In this document: positions 7,639-15,262 of the stretch, in pieces
Layout: every line of letters starts with the position of its first letter
How positions within the stretch are numbered: position 1 is the first letter of the stretch
NCBI GenBank assembly: GCA_023410155.1
Contig: JAEYQF010000232.1
Coordinates: forward strand, 1 to 19,173
Origin: Verrucomicrobiota bacterium
GTDB lineage: Bacteria > Verrucomicrobiota > Verrucomicrobiia > Opitutales > Opitutaceae
Length of the DNA stretch: 19,173 nt
Direction of reading: 5' to 3'
Program-made: the position numbers and the translations under genes
The notes under the pieces: generated by a model
Databases searched by the model: none
What the model was told of the DNA's origin: nothing
The model's input: only the letters and a program-made list of their open reading frames with translations

Positions 7639-8658
7639 TCAGTCGTTGCACTCACCCACCACGGTGAACTCTTCGCGGTCGTGATAGAGATGACGAATGC
7701 GGACACCGCGGGCGTGACTCACGAACGGCGATGAGGACGAGCGCAGTTCGCGCAGGAGCGCGACGGCGTCGACACGGCCAAACTTCAGATTGACGACGAA
7801 ACGACGGCACCATCTGCGCGCGAGCCACGGCGCGACGATGTGCTGCAGCACGTGATGCGGCTCCTCGACCATGTCGCAATAAAGCCAGTCGAACGCCGCG
7901 CCATCGGCGGGCTCGAACTTGAACGCGTCTTCGCGACGATGCTCGATGCGCGGATGATCGAGCGCGCCGCCTTTCAGCGGACCGTTGTCGATCGCCACCA
8001 CGTGCGCGCCGCGTTTCGCCGCACTGTAGCTCCAGCCACCCGGCGCCGCGCCGAGATCGCACACGGTTTCGTCGGCCTGCGGTTCGCGTCCGAGCAGACC
8101 GTAGGCCTCCTCGACTTTCAGATAGCTGCGCGACGGCGCGAGCGCATCGTCGGCCATGCGCCGCTGCGCGCCGAGCACGGCCTCACGCGCCACGAACACG
8201 CGTTTGAAGTCAGCGAAAAACACCCAAAGTCCGCGCACCACGCCCTGGCGTAGGGGCGAATCGGATACAGCGAGTTTCGCGACGCGCGACATGCGTTTCT
8301 TGAGAATCTCGGCGAAGGCCGCCTCGACCGCGCCCGCCCGCCGGCCGAGGCCATCGAGCCCCGCCGCAGTGTCGAAGACCAGCGGCCATGCGCCCTCGAA
8401 GCGCTCGGTCTTGGCCGAGGCGAAAAACTGCTCGGCCATCTTCGCTGCGAGCTGGTTGACCGACTCGCCGGTGAGCTCCACCGCCTCCGGCAGGGCAAGC
8501 GACGCGAAAGCGAGATCCGCCGCCTCGATCGTGGCCGCCTCCGCCGCCGGCCCGGTGCGCACCCACCCGCCACCCGTCTCCACGGCCTTCCATCCATGCA
8601 GCTCCGCGAGCTCACGCGTGAGCAGCGGTTCATAGCCAGGCTGGCAGCGGAAAATCAT
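7639..8658 (-). CDS. rlmM: 23S rRNA (cytidine-2'-O)-methyltransferase RlmM
   Basis: 339-residue enzyme of the RlmM type, which in E. coli methylates the ribose of C2498 in 23S rRNA. The N-terminal half (1-160) has the THUMP-like RNA-binding part beginning with FRCQPGYE. The C-terminal half is an RrmJ/FtsJ-fold domain with SAM motif DLGAAPGGWSYSAAKRG (201-217), DNGP, and a K-D-K-E set likely formed by K181, D262 (CDMVEEP), K292 (NLKFG) and E330 (LYHDREEFTVV). The CDMVE, WCR, NLK and LYHDREE blocks match my memory of E. coli RlmM closely. The ATG at 8658 begins MIFRCQPGYE. It heads a two-gene unit with the SpoU methyltransferase and diverges from the DUF985 gene with 57 bp between. Confidence 0.88.
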   Translation of the reverse strand: MIFRCQPGYEPLLTRELAELHGWKAVETGGGWVRTGPAAEAATIEAADLAFASLALPEAVELTGESVNQLAAKMAEQFFASAKTERFEGAWPLVFDTAAGLDGLGRRAGAVEAAFAEILKKRMSRVAKLAVSDSPLRQGVVRGLWVFFADFKRVFVAREAVLGAQRRMADDALAPSRSYLKVEEAYGLLGREPQADETVCDLGAAPGGWSYSAAKRGAHVVAIDNGPLKGGALDHPRIEHRREDAFKFEPADGAAFDWLYCDMVEEPHHVLQHIVAPWLARRWCRRFVVNLKFGRVDAVALLRELRSSSSPFVSHARGVRIRHLYHDREEFTVVGECND

Positions 8659-8682
8659 TCCCGGGAGCGTGCCCCGGGCTCG

Positions 8683-8701
8683 ACTCGGCGCGAGTGTTTT
8701 T
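8683..8701 (+). other. Small hairpin plus T5 before the DUF985 start
   Basis: ACTCG (8683-8687) pairs with CGAGT (8691-8695), followed by G and T5 (8697-8701), 14 bases before the ATG at 8716. CCCGGG also occurs twice just to the left (8660-8665, 8673-8678). The short stem resembles a weak terminator or leader hairpin inside a 57-bp divergent promoter gap. Function is unproven. Confidence 0.2.
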
Positions 8702-8715
8702 GCGAAGTGAGCCGC

Positions 8716-9303
8716 ATGAGGACCGCTCTGCTCGCTGCCGCCCTTGCCGTCGCCACGCTCGCCCAAGGGGCTCCGGTGTCGTCCGATCCGCGCGCGCGGG
8801 AGCTGATTGAGACGCTGCGAATGGAGTATCTCGAAGGCGAGTCGGGCTACTTCGCCTTCCTCGGTCAGTCGGGCCAACTGGTCACGCAGGAAGGCCGCGA
8901 GCTGCCGGCCCAAAGTCGCATCTACTATCTGCTCACGAGGGAGCACCCGACCAACTTCCTGCACTGGCTGGCTTCCGACGATACGCACATCCTGCTCGAG
9001 GGCGGGCCGGTCGATTACTTCATCTTCCACCCCGACGGACGCGCGGAGAGAATCACCCTGGGCCGCGACCTCGCGGCGGGCCAGCAGCTCGTGATCGCAA
9101 TCCCGGGCGGCTGCTGGAAGGCGCTGCAGCTGCATCCAGAAGCTGGATACGCGCTGATGGCCAACGTGCTCTCGCCGGCCTGGACGCCCGATCGCGTGAC
9201 GATCGGCGAGTCGGAGGCGTTTGTCGGACGTTTCAACGCTGCCGCCCCTTGGGCGACGGCGGATCTGATTCGCCAGCTGATCGGTCCGGGTTTGCGTCCG
9301 TAG
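8716..9303 (+). CDS. Exported DUF985 (cupin_5) family protein
   Basis: 195-residue protein with a clear signal peptide (MRTALLAAALAVATLAQGAP, cleavage near 18-20) and then one DUF985/cupin_5 domain. Family landmarks are the opening LIETLRMEYLEGESGYF, SRIYYLLT, LHWLASDDTH, LGRDLAAGQQLVIAIPGGCWKAL and GYALMANVLSPAW. The fold is a small beta-barrel cupin; the biochemical role of the family is not established. Compared with the pattern I remember (H-x-x-x-S-D-E-x-W-H-x-H), the second half of the putative metal/ligand motif is changed to SDDTHILLEGG, so metal binding may be lost. Members are usually cytoplasmic, so export is unusual. The ATG at 8716 is required for the signal peptide. The stop faces the TonB receptor stop 20 bp away. 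Confidence 0.82.
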   Translation: MRTALLAAALAVATLAQGAPVSSDPRARELIETLRMEYLEGESGYFAFLGQSGQLVTQEGRELPAQSRIYYLLTREHPTNFLHWLASDDTHILLEGGPVDYFIFHPDGRAERITLGRDLAAGQQLVIAIPGGCWKALQLHPEAGYALMANVLSPAWTPDRVTIGESEAFVGRFNAAAPWATADLIRQLIGPGLRP

Positions 9304-9323
9304 CCCGGCAGCGCGGCCGCCGC

Positions 9324-11306
9324 CTAGAAGCGCCAGGCCGCCTTGGCGAAGACGCTGCGGGCGATCTCGACCCGCGTTGGGGACGGCAGGCCGTATTCGA
9401 CATGCCGGGCATGGAGCAGATTGCGGCCGACCAGTGAGAGCTCCCACGCAGCGCTGAGGCGCCAGCCGAGCCGCAGATCCAGATCCACGTAACTGGGCAC
9501 GGTCGCGACCACGCCGACGTTGTTGAGCCGGAGCGTGTCGACCCAGCGGAGCTGCGCGTCGAACTCCACCGCGCGTCCGAACTCGTGCGAAGAGCGGAGC
9601 GAAGCCTGGTGCTCCGGATCGCCCGTTTCGTTGAGCGCGTTGTTGAAGTCCACCCCGCCGGGCCGGATGCGGACGTCCTCCTCCAGCCAGTTGTAGCCGG
9701 CACGCAGGCGCCAGCCGTCGGCCACCTGCCAAGTGGCGGTGAGTTCGACTCCGTGAGTGTCGGCCTCCAAGTCGTTGCCAAACACCAGCGGGATAAAGGT
9801 GCCCGGCGTCGGTCGCAGGCTGCGCACGTCGTCGTAGCGGTTGTAGAACGCAGCCAGGGTGGCGGCGAACCGAGGACCGAACTGCGCGCGATAGCCCGCC
9901 TCGTAAGCGAGGAGATTTTCCGAGCGAAAGTCGCTGCCGCCGAGCAGGATCACCGGCGGCGTGGCGGGCTGCGAGATGTCGTGATCGATCCGGGACGGGG
10001 TGCGCACGGCGCGGGACACAGCGGCCCAGAGCAGGTGCCCGTCTGTCACCGTATATTGGATACGCAACGTCGGCTCCACGTCCCACCCGGTATAGTCGGT
10101 GTGTTCGACCTTCGAGCCGGTGGTGACGGAGAGCGCCGGCGTCAGCGCGAACTCCGCCTGCGCAAACCCGCTGACGTAATCCTGCCGCATCCTGGCTGGG
10201 AAGAGAGCCAGGCTCGGCGAGGCCCGCACGTCATCATCGATGTGGCGGTAGCCGAGGCCCCAGACCAGTCGCACGGCGTCGGTCGCGGGCAACCGCTGAT
10301 GAAAATCCACGTCGAAGATCTCGATCACATCGCCGAAGCGGCCCGGCGGCGAGAACACGGTCGCGGGCGAGGGTTGGTCGAATTCCGTGTGATCAAAATA
10401 AACCTGCAGCGCCAGGTCGGCGCCGCTGGCGAAGGTCTGCGTCCAACGGCCGAGTAGGTTATGCCCGCTTACGTCCGTGAACTCGCCCCCGACCTCGCCT
10501 ATTTCCCCCTCATAGGCATCGCCCTGGAACGTGAGGTGCGTGTCGAAGGACGGCTGCGCGTCGATGCGAAAACCAGCCTGCGACAACGTCCACCCGTCGC
10601 CGGCCGGGGACCCGTCGGCGAACTCCTGGTCGTCCGCGTCGAAGTGCAGCGCATAGACCCGGTAGAAAACGTCGGATGAGGCCGCCCCGCCGTAGCGCAC
10701 CCCGAACTGGCTGCGCATCGTCGTGCCGAGGCCCGCCTCGGCGTAGAGTCCCTGGGTCTCGGCGGCGGTCTTCGAGGTGATGTTGATGACGCCGTTGACC
10801 GCGTTGGCACCCCAGAGCGAACCACCGGGGCCGCTGACGACCTCGATGCGGTGGAGATCCTCGAGCAGATAATGCTGCACGTCCCATCGCACGCCCGAGA
10901 ACAGCGGCGTGTAGAGCGTCCGTCCGTCCATCATCACGAGGAGTTTATTGGACAGCTCGGTGTTGAACCCCCGCGCGCTGATGCCCCAGCTGTGGCTGTT
11001 TTTCTGCGCGATGTTGAGGTTGGTCGCCAGCCGCAGCGCCTCCGGGATCGCCGTGGCGCCGGCGCGCCGGATCTCCTCGTCTGTCACGACCTGGATGGCC
11101 GACGCCGTCTCGGAAAGTTTCTCCGCGCTACGCGAAACGGAGGTAACCTCGACGCTGAGCAATTCCTCCAGCGACAAGCTCTTCAAAGACTCGAGCGAGC
11201 CGGTGCGCTGCGCCTGGACGGGTCCGGCCAGGCAGGCGACGAGGGCGCCGCAGACGGCGAGACGAAAGAGAACCGCGGACGATCGATGACGAAGGGCCAG
11301 GGGCAT
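9324..11306 (-). CDS. TonB-dependent outer-membrane receptor
   Basis: 660-residue outer-membrane transporter energised by TonB-ExbBD. A signal peptide (1-32, ending PVQA) is followed by a SLEELLSVEVTSVSR segment that may act as TonB box. The plug domain (about 60-180) contains VVTDEEIRRAGATAIPEAL, ISARGFN, LVMMDGRTLYTPLFSG, IEVVSGPGGSLWGANAVNG and INITSKTA. The rest is a long beta-barrel ending in an aromatic residue (AKAAWRF), as needed for barrel assembly. The plug type is widespread and its substrate is not defined by sequence; iron chelates, cobalamin, copper chelates or sugars are all possible. It lies 125 bp downstream of the cobalamin-dependent ribonucleotide reductase on the same strand, which makes cobalamin a reasonable but untested guess. 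No cobalamin riboswitch or Fur box was recognised. Confidence 0.9.
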   Translation of the reverse strand: MPLALRHRSSAVLFRLAVCGALVACLAGPVQAQRTGSLESLKSLSLEELLSVEVTSVSRSAEKLSETASAIQVVTDEEIRRAGATAIPEALRLATNLNIAQKNSHSWGISARGFNTELSNKLLVMMDGRTLYTPLFSGVRWDVQHYLLEDLHRIEVVSGPGGSLWGANAVNGVINITSKTAAETQGLYAEAGLGTTMRSQFGVRYGGAASSDVFYRVYALHFDADDQEFADGSPAGDGWTLSQAGFRIDAQPSFDTHLTFQGDAYEGEIGEVGGEFTDVSGHNLLGRWTQTFASGADLALQVYFDHTEFDQPSPATVFSPPGRFGDVIEIFDVDFHQRLPATDAVRLVWGLGYRHIDDDVRASPSLALFPARMRQDYVSGFAQAEFALTPALSVTTGSKVEHTDYTGWDVEPTLRIQYTVTDGHLLWAAVSRAVRTPSRIDHDISQPATPPVILLGGSDFRSENLLAYEAGYRAQFGPRFAATLAAFYNRYDDVRSLRPTPGTFIPLVFGNDLEADTHGVELTATWQVADGWRLRAGYNWLEEDVRIRPGGVDFNNALNETGDPEHQASLRSSHEFGRAVEFDAQLRWVDTLRLNNVGVVATVPSYVDLDLRLGWRLSAAWELSLVGRNLLHARHVEYGLPSPTRVEIARSVFAKAAWRF

Positions 11307-11385
11307 GCGGCGGGGAAACGATCAGCGCACGCTGCGCGGTTATCCCTGCGGCACAAGGGCAAAGGTGCGCCCTGCCCCGGGCGCC

Positions 11386-11409
11386 CGTGGCGCTCCGGGG
11401 AGCGCCACG
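11386..11409 (-). terminator. Perfect hairpin between nrdJ and the TonB receptor gene
   Basis: CGTGGCGCTCC (11386-11396) and GGAGCGCCACG (11399-11409) form a perfect 11-bp inverted repeat with a 2-base centre, 23 bp after the nrdJ stop. A second, 6-bp repeat (GCGCCC 11367-11372, GGGCGC 11379-11384) follows in the minus direction. There is no T run, so it may be a rho-assisted terminator, an RNA-stabilising structure or a partial attenuator limiting read-through into the receptor gene. Confidence 0.4.
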
Positions 11410-11431
11410 CGTCGCTCAACGGATGGACTCC

Positions 11432-13510
11432 TCAGGGAATCTCGCAGGCTCCGCCGGCGCACGCGACGACCTGCTTGAGCTCGGTGATGTCCTCGGTCTC
11501 CTCGAGCAGCGTGTAATCCACCGGTTCGTGCAGGAGGGTGTTCCACTTCGCGATGTCTTCGGGCGTCGCCACGGCTTCGCGAGGCGCTTGCGCGTAGACC
11601 TTGTCGCCGCAGTCCTGCAGGAGGGCGATGCCGGTGAAGTGATGACGGTGCTCCCAGATGAAGTCGGCCACACCGGCCCACTCGTCGGGCCGGACGGAGA
11701 TCGTGCAGGAGACATTGTGGTGCAGTCCGGGAGAGAACTTCTCGTGCCGCCGCCCGCCCCACACCCAGTTTTCCTGCACGAGACGGATATACTCGAGGTG
11801 TTTCACGGCGGAGAGATCGTCGCGATAGATGCCGAAGGCGGGCCCCTCGACGGGGAACGTGATGACCTCCGTGCGCCCGTTGGGATCATAGACGCTCGGC
11901 TCGACCATGTGCGGATTGGAGCGCTTGAAGTGCAGGAAAACGGGATCGTGCACGTTGGTCTGCACGCGGCGGAAATAGCGGGGCGCGTGGTGGGGGTGCA
12001 GGCCGCTGCTCGTGCCGAGAAGCAGACTCGCGGTGCCCTCAGGCTTCACGCAGGTGGTGCGCGCGGCGGGATTAATGCCGAGCGCACGAGCGACGATGGC
12101 GTTGACCGTCTTGATCACGCCGGCACCGGCGCGCAGCACGGCGCCGTCGAGCAGCAGGTCCGGCCGGTCGAGGACGCCGCAGAGCGACACGCCCAGCAGA
12201 GCCTCGCGCTCGGTGATCACCCGGGAAACGGGCGAGAGGTATCCAAATTCTGTATACCCGGACTGCAGCGTGCCGATCACGGCCGCGTGCGCGCAGAGTT
12301 TCAGGAAGCGCTCGCGCGAGTCCGCGGCAGCGGCCGAGATCGTGCTGAGGTTGCAGAACTGCACACCCGTGAGCGTGTCGCCTTCGCGCAGTTCGCCGGT
12401 GTAGCCGAGTTCGCGCAGGCGCTTGATCGCGGCGGAGTCGACCTTGAGCCGCGGGTGCAGGCCGATCTCCACGCAGGGATTGGCGCCGTATTCGGTGTCC
12501 TCGACGAAGTAGAAGCCAGGTTCGCCGAATTGCTTCTGCGCCTCGAACAGGCGGTCAAATTGCCCACGGGTGGTGTGTTCGCGCACGAGCACGGCGGAGT
12601 TGTTGCTCGCGGTGCGCTGCGGATGCTCGGCGAACCAGTTGCCGGTCTTCGAGGCGATCATCTCCGCGTCGTCCACGGAGAAGAGGCAGATCGTGGCCGA
12701 GCGCCGCACTCCGCCGGAAAGCACCGCCTTCGCGGCCCACATCAGGATGTCGTAGGCCTCGATCGGCTTGAGCTGGCGGCCCGCGGCCGCCCGCACGATC
12801 CGCTCGATGCGGGTGAGGGAATGGAAGAGCGGCTCCGGCCCGGGCGCCTTGCCGCCGGAGGTGCGCAGCGGTGCGCCCTCGGGACGGATCATCGAATAGT
12901 CGAAAATCACCTGCCGGCCCTCGACCGCCGCGTGCATGAGCTCGTGCAGCGCATCCGCCCAGCCTTCGATCGTGTCGCCGATCACGTGCGTGGTCGGAGC
13001 CGCCTCCTCGCGCAAGGGCGCCAGCGCCGGCAGCTTGGCGACGTGGTGCTTCTGCACCGAAAAACCCACCCCGCAGCCGCACAGCAGCAGGTAGAGCGTC
13101 TCGCCGAAAGCCTCCAGCCGGTCGATGTAGGTGAAGCAGCAGTTGTAGATGCGCGCGTGCTTGGACTTCACCGCCTCACCGCCGAACTGCAACGAGCGCA
13201 TCGACGGCAGCACCTCGCGACGCTCCACCGCCGCAAAAGCCTCGCGAATCGCATCGTGCACCGTGCCGAGCGAGCCCAGCGCGGCCAACTCCGCCGGGGT
13301 CACATCGCCGCGCTCCAGCGCCGTCCAGGCCGCCGCGTCCAACGAGCCGTCGGCAAACTGCTCGAGGTGCATGTCGCGCACCCGGTTGACCGCCTCGGCC
13401 CAGGTCTCGCGACGGCGACGCTCGGGCGAATAGCGGGCATAACGGGAGATCGCGATGAAGTCCTGGAGTCCGTTAACGGCGTGCGAGATGGGCAGGGTCG
13501 AAGCAGGCAT
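11432..13510 (-). CDS. nrdJ: Adenosylcobalamin-dependent (class II) ribonucleotide reductase
   Basis: 692-residue monomeric-type class II reductase, closest in length to the Lactobacillus RTPR group rather than the longer NrdJ forms. It reduces ribonucleotides to deoxyribonucleotides using a thiyl radical generated from adenosylcobalamin, independent of oxygen. The active-site loop NPCVE gives N344, radical Cys346 and E348. The substrate-reducing pair is probably C124 or C125 (IYNCCFTY) with C386 (VQFCNLST). The C-terminal shuttle pair C684/C689 (ACAGGACEIP) has the CX4C form of RTPR. Specificity for tri- or diphosphate cannot be read from sequence. The ATG at 13510 was preferred over a TTG at 13567 because conserved sequence begins near residue 15. 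Two NrdR-like boxes lie upstream. No nrdA/B genes or nrdR are in the window. Confidence 0.93.
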   Translation of the reverse strand: MPASTLPISHAVNGLQDFIAISRYARYSPERRRRETWAEAVNRVRDMHLEQFADGSLDAAAWTALERGDVTPAELAALGSLGTVHDAIREAFAAVERREVLPSMRSLQFGGEAVKSKHARIYNCCFTYIDRLEAFGETLYLLLCGCGVGFSVQKHHVAKLPALAPLREEAAPTTHVIGDTIEGWADALHELMHAAVEGRQVIFDYSMIRPEGAPLRTSGGKAPGPEPLFHSLTRIERIVRAAAGRQLKPIEAYDILMWAAKAVLSGGVRRSATICLFSVDDAEMIASKTGNWFAEHPQRTASNNSAVLVREHTTRGQFDRLFEAQKQFGEPGFYFVEDTEYGANPCVEIGLHPRLKVDSAAIKRLRELGYTGELREGDTLTGVQFCNLSTISAAAADSRERFLKLCAHAAVIGTLQSGYTEFGYLSPVSRVITEREALLGVSLCGVLDRPDLLLDGAVLRAGAGVIKTVNAIVARALGINPAARTTCVKPEGTASLLLGTSSGLHPHHAPRYFRRVQTNVHDPVFLHFKRSNPHMVEPSVYDPNGRTEVITFPVEGPAFGIYRDDLSAVKHLEYIRLVQENWVWGGRRHEKFSPGLHHNVSCTISVRPDEWAGVADFIWEHRHHFTGIALLQDCGDKVYAQAPREAVATPEDIAKWNTLLHEPVDYTLLEETEDITELKQVVACAGGACEIP

Positions 13511-13583
13511 GGCAGAGCAGGCGGATAGAGTTTCGTGGCAGAGGGTGGAGACAACTGGGTTCAACAAGAACCCGTGGGGGGCG

Positions 13584-13599
13584 CCACTACCTATTGTGT
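13584..13599 (-). promoter_or_regulatory. NrdR box 2 (promoter-proximal)
   Basis: Read on the minus strand this is ACACAATAGGTAGTGG, matching the NrdR consensus acaCwAtATaTwGtgt (as remembered) at 13 of 16 positions, including the core CAATA and TAGTG arms. It lies 74 bp upstream of the nrdJ ATG and overlaps where a -10 element would fall. NrdR represses reductase genes by binding pairs of such boxes in an (d)ATP-dependent manner. Confidence 0.72.
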
Positions 13600-13614
13600 A
13601 AGACCGGTCGTCAA
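13586..13614 (-). promoter_or_regulatory. Possible sigma-70 promoter of nrdJ
   Basis: On the minus strand TTGACG (13614-13609) is a 5-of-6 match to the -35 hexamer. At a 17-bp spacing GGTAGT (13591-13586) is a weak -10 match (3 of 6). The -35 lies between the NrdR boxes and the -10 inside the proximal box, a layout suited to repression. The weak -10 keeps confidence low. Confidence 0.35.
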
Positions 13615-13615
13615 T

Positions 13616-13631
13616 ACACTACCTATTGTGG
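13616..13631 (-). promoter_or_regulatory. NrdR box 1 (promoter-distal)
   Basis: Minus-strand reading CCACAATAGGTAGTGT, again 13 of 16 matches to the NrdR consensus. It shares a 14-base identical core with the other box and starts exactly 32 bp from it, about three helical turns, which is the spacing expected for NrdR box pairs. Confidence 0.72.
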
Positions 13632-13795
13632 TCCGTGAGGTATTACGGAGATTGATAGCTCACTTTGGCCGCAGGTGCGCCGACGCCACCGAAGTGCCTC
13701 TGAGAGGCCCTTATGAGCCCCTCTTTAACTCATCTGAAGAGACAAAAAATGAGGCGCACCCAACCCTTTCTCGTTGAGTCGCCAGCGTCCGAAAA
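13632..13795. other. Remainder of the nrdJ / DUF1653 divergent gap
   Basis: The non-coding gap between the divergent starts is about 297 bp. Apart from the NrdR boxes, it holds a small hairpin GCCTC-TGA-GAGGC (13696-13708) and an A+T-richer patch around 13641-13760. I looked for a cobalamin riboswitch (B12 box and paired arms) on the minus strand and saw none. No credible small gene was found. Confidence 0.4.
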
Positions 13796-13807
13796 TTGAT
13801 TGGCCCG

Positions 13808-14044
13808 GTGTCGCTCGCTCCCCTGCCTGCTCAACCCACCCCCGGTCGCTACCGGCACTACAAAGGCCGCGAATACCGCGTGGTCGGCCTGGCGCGCCAC
13901 TCGGAAACCCTCGAGCCGCTGGTCGTTTACCAAGCGCTTTACGGCGAGCACGGCCTGTGGGTGCGGCCCGCCGCGATGTTTGTCGAAACGATCTCCACCG
14001 CTCACGGCCCCGTGCCGCGGTTCGCGCGGGTCGCCGACGAGTAA
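13808..14044 (+). CDS. DUF1653 domain protein
   Basis: About 78 residues forming a single DUF1653 domain: PGRYRHYKGREYRVVGLARHS, then ETLEPLVVYQALYG, then GLWVRPAAMFVETI, and finally VPRFARV. The family is small, common in bacteria and of unknown function. It has no signal peptide or membrane segment. No ATG precedes the domain; the GTG at 13808 was chosen, with the TTG at 13796 (four residues longer) as alternative. It begins a run of four same-strand genes (47 bp to glycerate kinase) and diverges from nrdJ. Confidence 0.85.
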   Translation: MSLAPLPAQPTPGRYRHYKGREYRVVGLARHSETLEPLVVYQALYGEHGLWVRPAAMFVETISTAHGPVPRFARVADE

Positions 14045-14091
14045 CAAACCCTGCCCGGTCACCGCCCGCCGCCCCGCCCTCGCCGCCGCCC

Positions 14092-15252
14092 ATGCGTGCG
14101 CTGATCGCCTTCGACAAATTCAAGGACGCGCTCACTGCGGCCGACGCCTGCGCTCTCACGGCCCGCGCCGTCAGTGAGCGTCATCCCGACTGGCAGATCG
14201 AATGCTGCCCGCTCACCGACGGCGGGGAAGGTTTCTGCTCCATTCTCACCCACGCCATCGGCGGACGGCTCGAGGCGCAGACGGTCAGCGGCCCACGCGG
14301 CGAATGCGTGACAGCGCCGATCGGGTGGGCGCGCTGGCGTGATCTTCCGGCGGAGGCGCGTGCGTTGCTCGCGTTGCCGCACTCACTGGCCGCGGATGAT
14401 ACGATCGCGATCATCGAGATGGCCGCGGCGAGCGGGCTCGCCCTGCTCTCCCCCGCTCAACGCGACCCGTGGCGAACGACTTCGCGCGGCACCGGTGAAC
14501 TGCTTCAAATCGCGGCCGCCGCAGGTGCCCGCGCCATCGTGCTCGGCGTCGGAGGCAGCGCGACCAATGACCTCGGACTCGGCGCACTGGAGCCTTTCGG
14601 CGTGCGGCTCATGGCACGAGACGGCGCGGACCTTGGCTCGACCGTGCCCGGACATTGGCGCGACACGGTGCGCATCGTGTCCCGACCCGGTCTGCATTCT
14701 GTGCCGATACGCATCGCATGTGACGTGACAAATCCGCTGCTCGGCCCCACGGGTTGCACCGCCGTTTACGCTCCGCAAAAAGGTCTCGCGCCCGCGGATT
14801 TAGCGGAAATGGAGAAGCAAGCCGCCCGCATGGCCGTGTTGCTGTGCGAGGCCACGGGCTCGCCGCCCACGATCACAGAGTCGCCTGGCGCGGGCGCAGC
14901 CGGCGGAATCGCGTTCGGACTCGGCGCGGCTCTGGGCGCTCGCTTGCTCAGCGGTTTCGCGCTCGTGGACGCCTGGCTGGGCCTCGACGAAAAACTTCGG
15001 CGCGCGGATCTCGTGATCACGGGCGAAGGAACCTTCGACGCCAGTTCGCTGAGCGGCAAAGGCTGTGGCGCGCTCGCGCTCCGCGGCGCCGCGCTCGGCA
15101 AGCGCGTGCACGTGTTCGCGGGTCGCGTGAACGTCGGAGCCCCCACTGGTTTGCAACTGCACGCCCTCACGCCCGCTGCGATGCCGCTTGCCGAAGCCTT
15201 GCCGCAAGCTTCTGTTTTTCTCTCCCGCGCCCTCGCCGCCACTTTCGCCTGA
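14092..15252 (+). CDS. Glycerate 2-kinase (GarK/GlxK family)
   Basis: 386-residue kinase of the GarK/GlxK family, which phosphorylates D-glycerate with ATP, in this family normally giving 2-phosphoglycerate that enters lower glycolysis. Visible blocks are FDKFKDALTA (7-16), CPLTDGGEGF (39-48), GVGGSATNDLG (152-162), DVTNPLLGPTGC, YAPQKG, GAGAAGGIAFGLGA and the LVITGEGTFDASSLSGKG segment near 310. Length is normal for the family and no gap or frameshift is seen. The ATG at 14092 immediately precedes the conserved first strand (RALIAFDKFK). The next gene starts 10 bp after the stop. No glyoxylate carboligase or tartronate semialdehyde reductase lies nearby, so the glycerate source is not shown by context. 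Confidence 0.94.
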   Translation: MRALIAFDKFKDALTAADACALTARAVSERHPDWQIECCPLTDGGEGFCSILTHAIGGRLEAQTVSGPRGECVTAPIGWARWRDLPAEARALLALPHSLAADDTIAIIEMAAASGLALLSPAQRDPWRTTSRGTGELLQIAAAAGARAIVLGVGGSATNDLGLGALEPFGVRLMARDGADLGSTVPGHWRDTVRIVSRPGLHSVPIRIACDVTNPLLGPTGCTAVYAPQKGLAPADLAEMEKQAARMAVLLCEATGSPPTITESPGAGAAGGIAFGLGAALGARLLSGFALVDAWLGLDEKLRRADLVITGEGTFDASSLSGKGCGALALRGAALGKRVHVFAGRVNVGAPTGLQLHALTPAAMPLAEALPQASVFLSRALAATFA

Positions 15253-15262
15253 AACCGCCCGG

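Noticed and set aside
11387..13528. 713-codon plus-strand open frame opposite nrdJ
   Set aside because: It is antisense to a reductase with all catalytic cysteines; the composition (Arg, His, Gly, Ala-rich) is typical of GC-rich shadow frames.
13749..13799. Short 16-codon frame beginning ATGAGGCGC
   Set aside because: No ribosome site, conserved motif or codon-use support; it is simply an open stretch before the DUF1653 gene.
13511..13807. Cobalamin riboswitch upstream of nrdJ
   Set aside because: I looked for a B12 box and supporting stems on the minus strand and found none; the NrdR-type boxes explain the visible symmetry.
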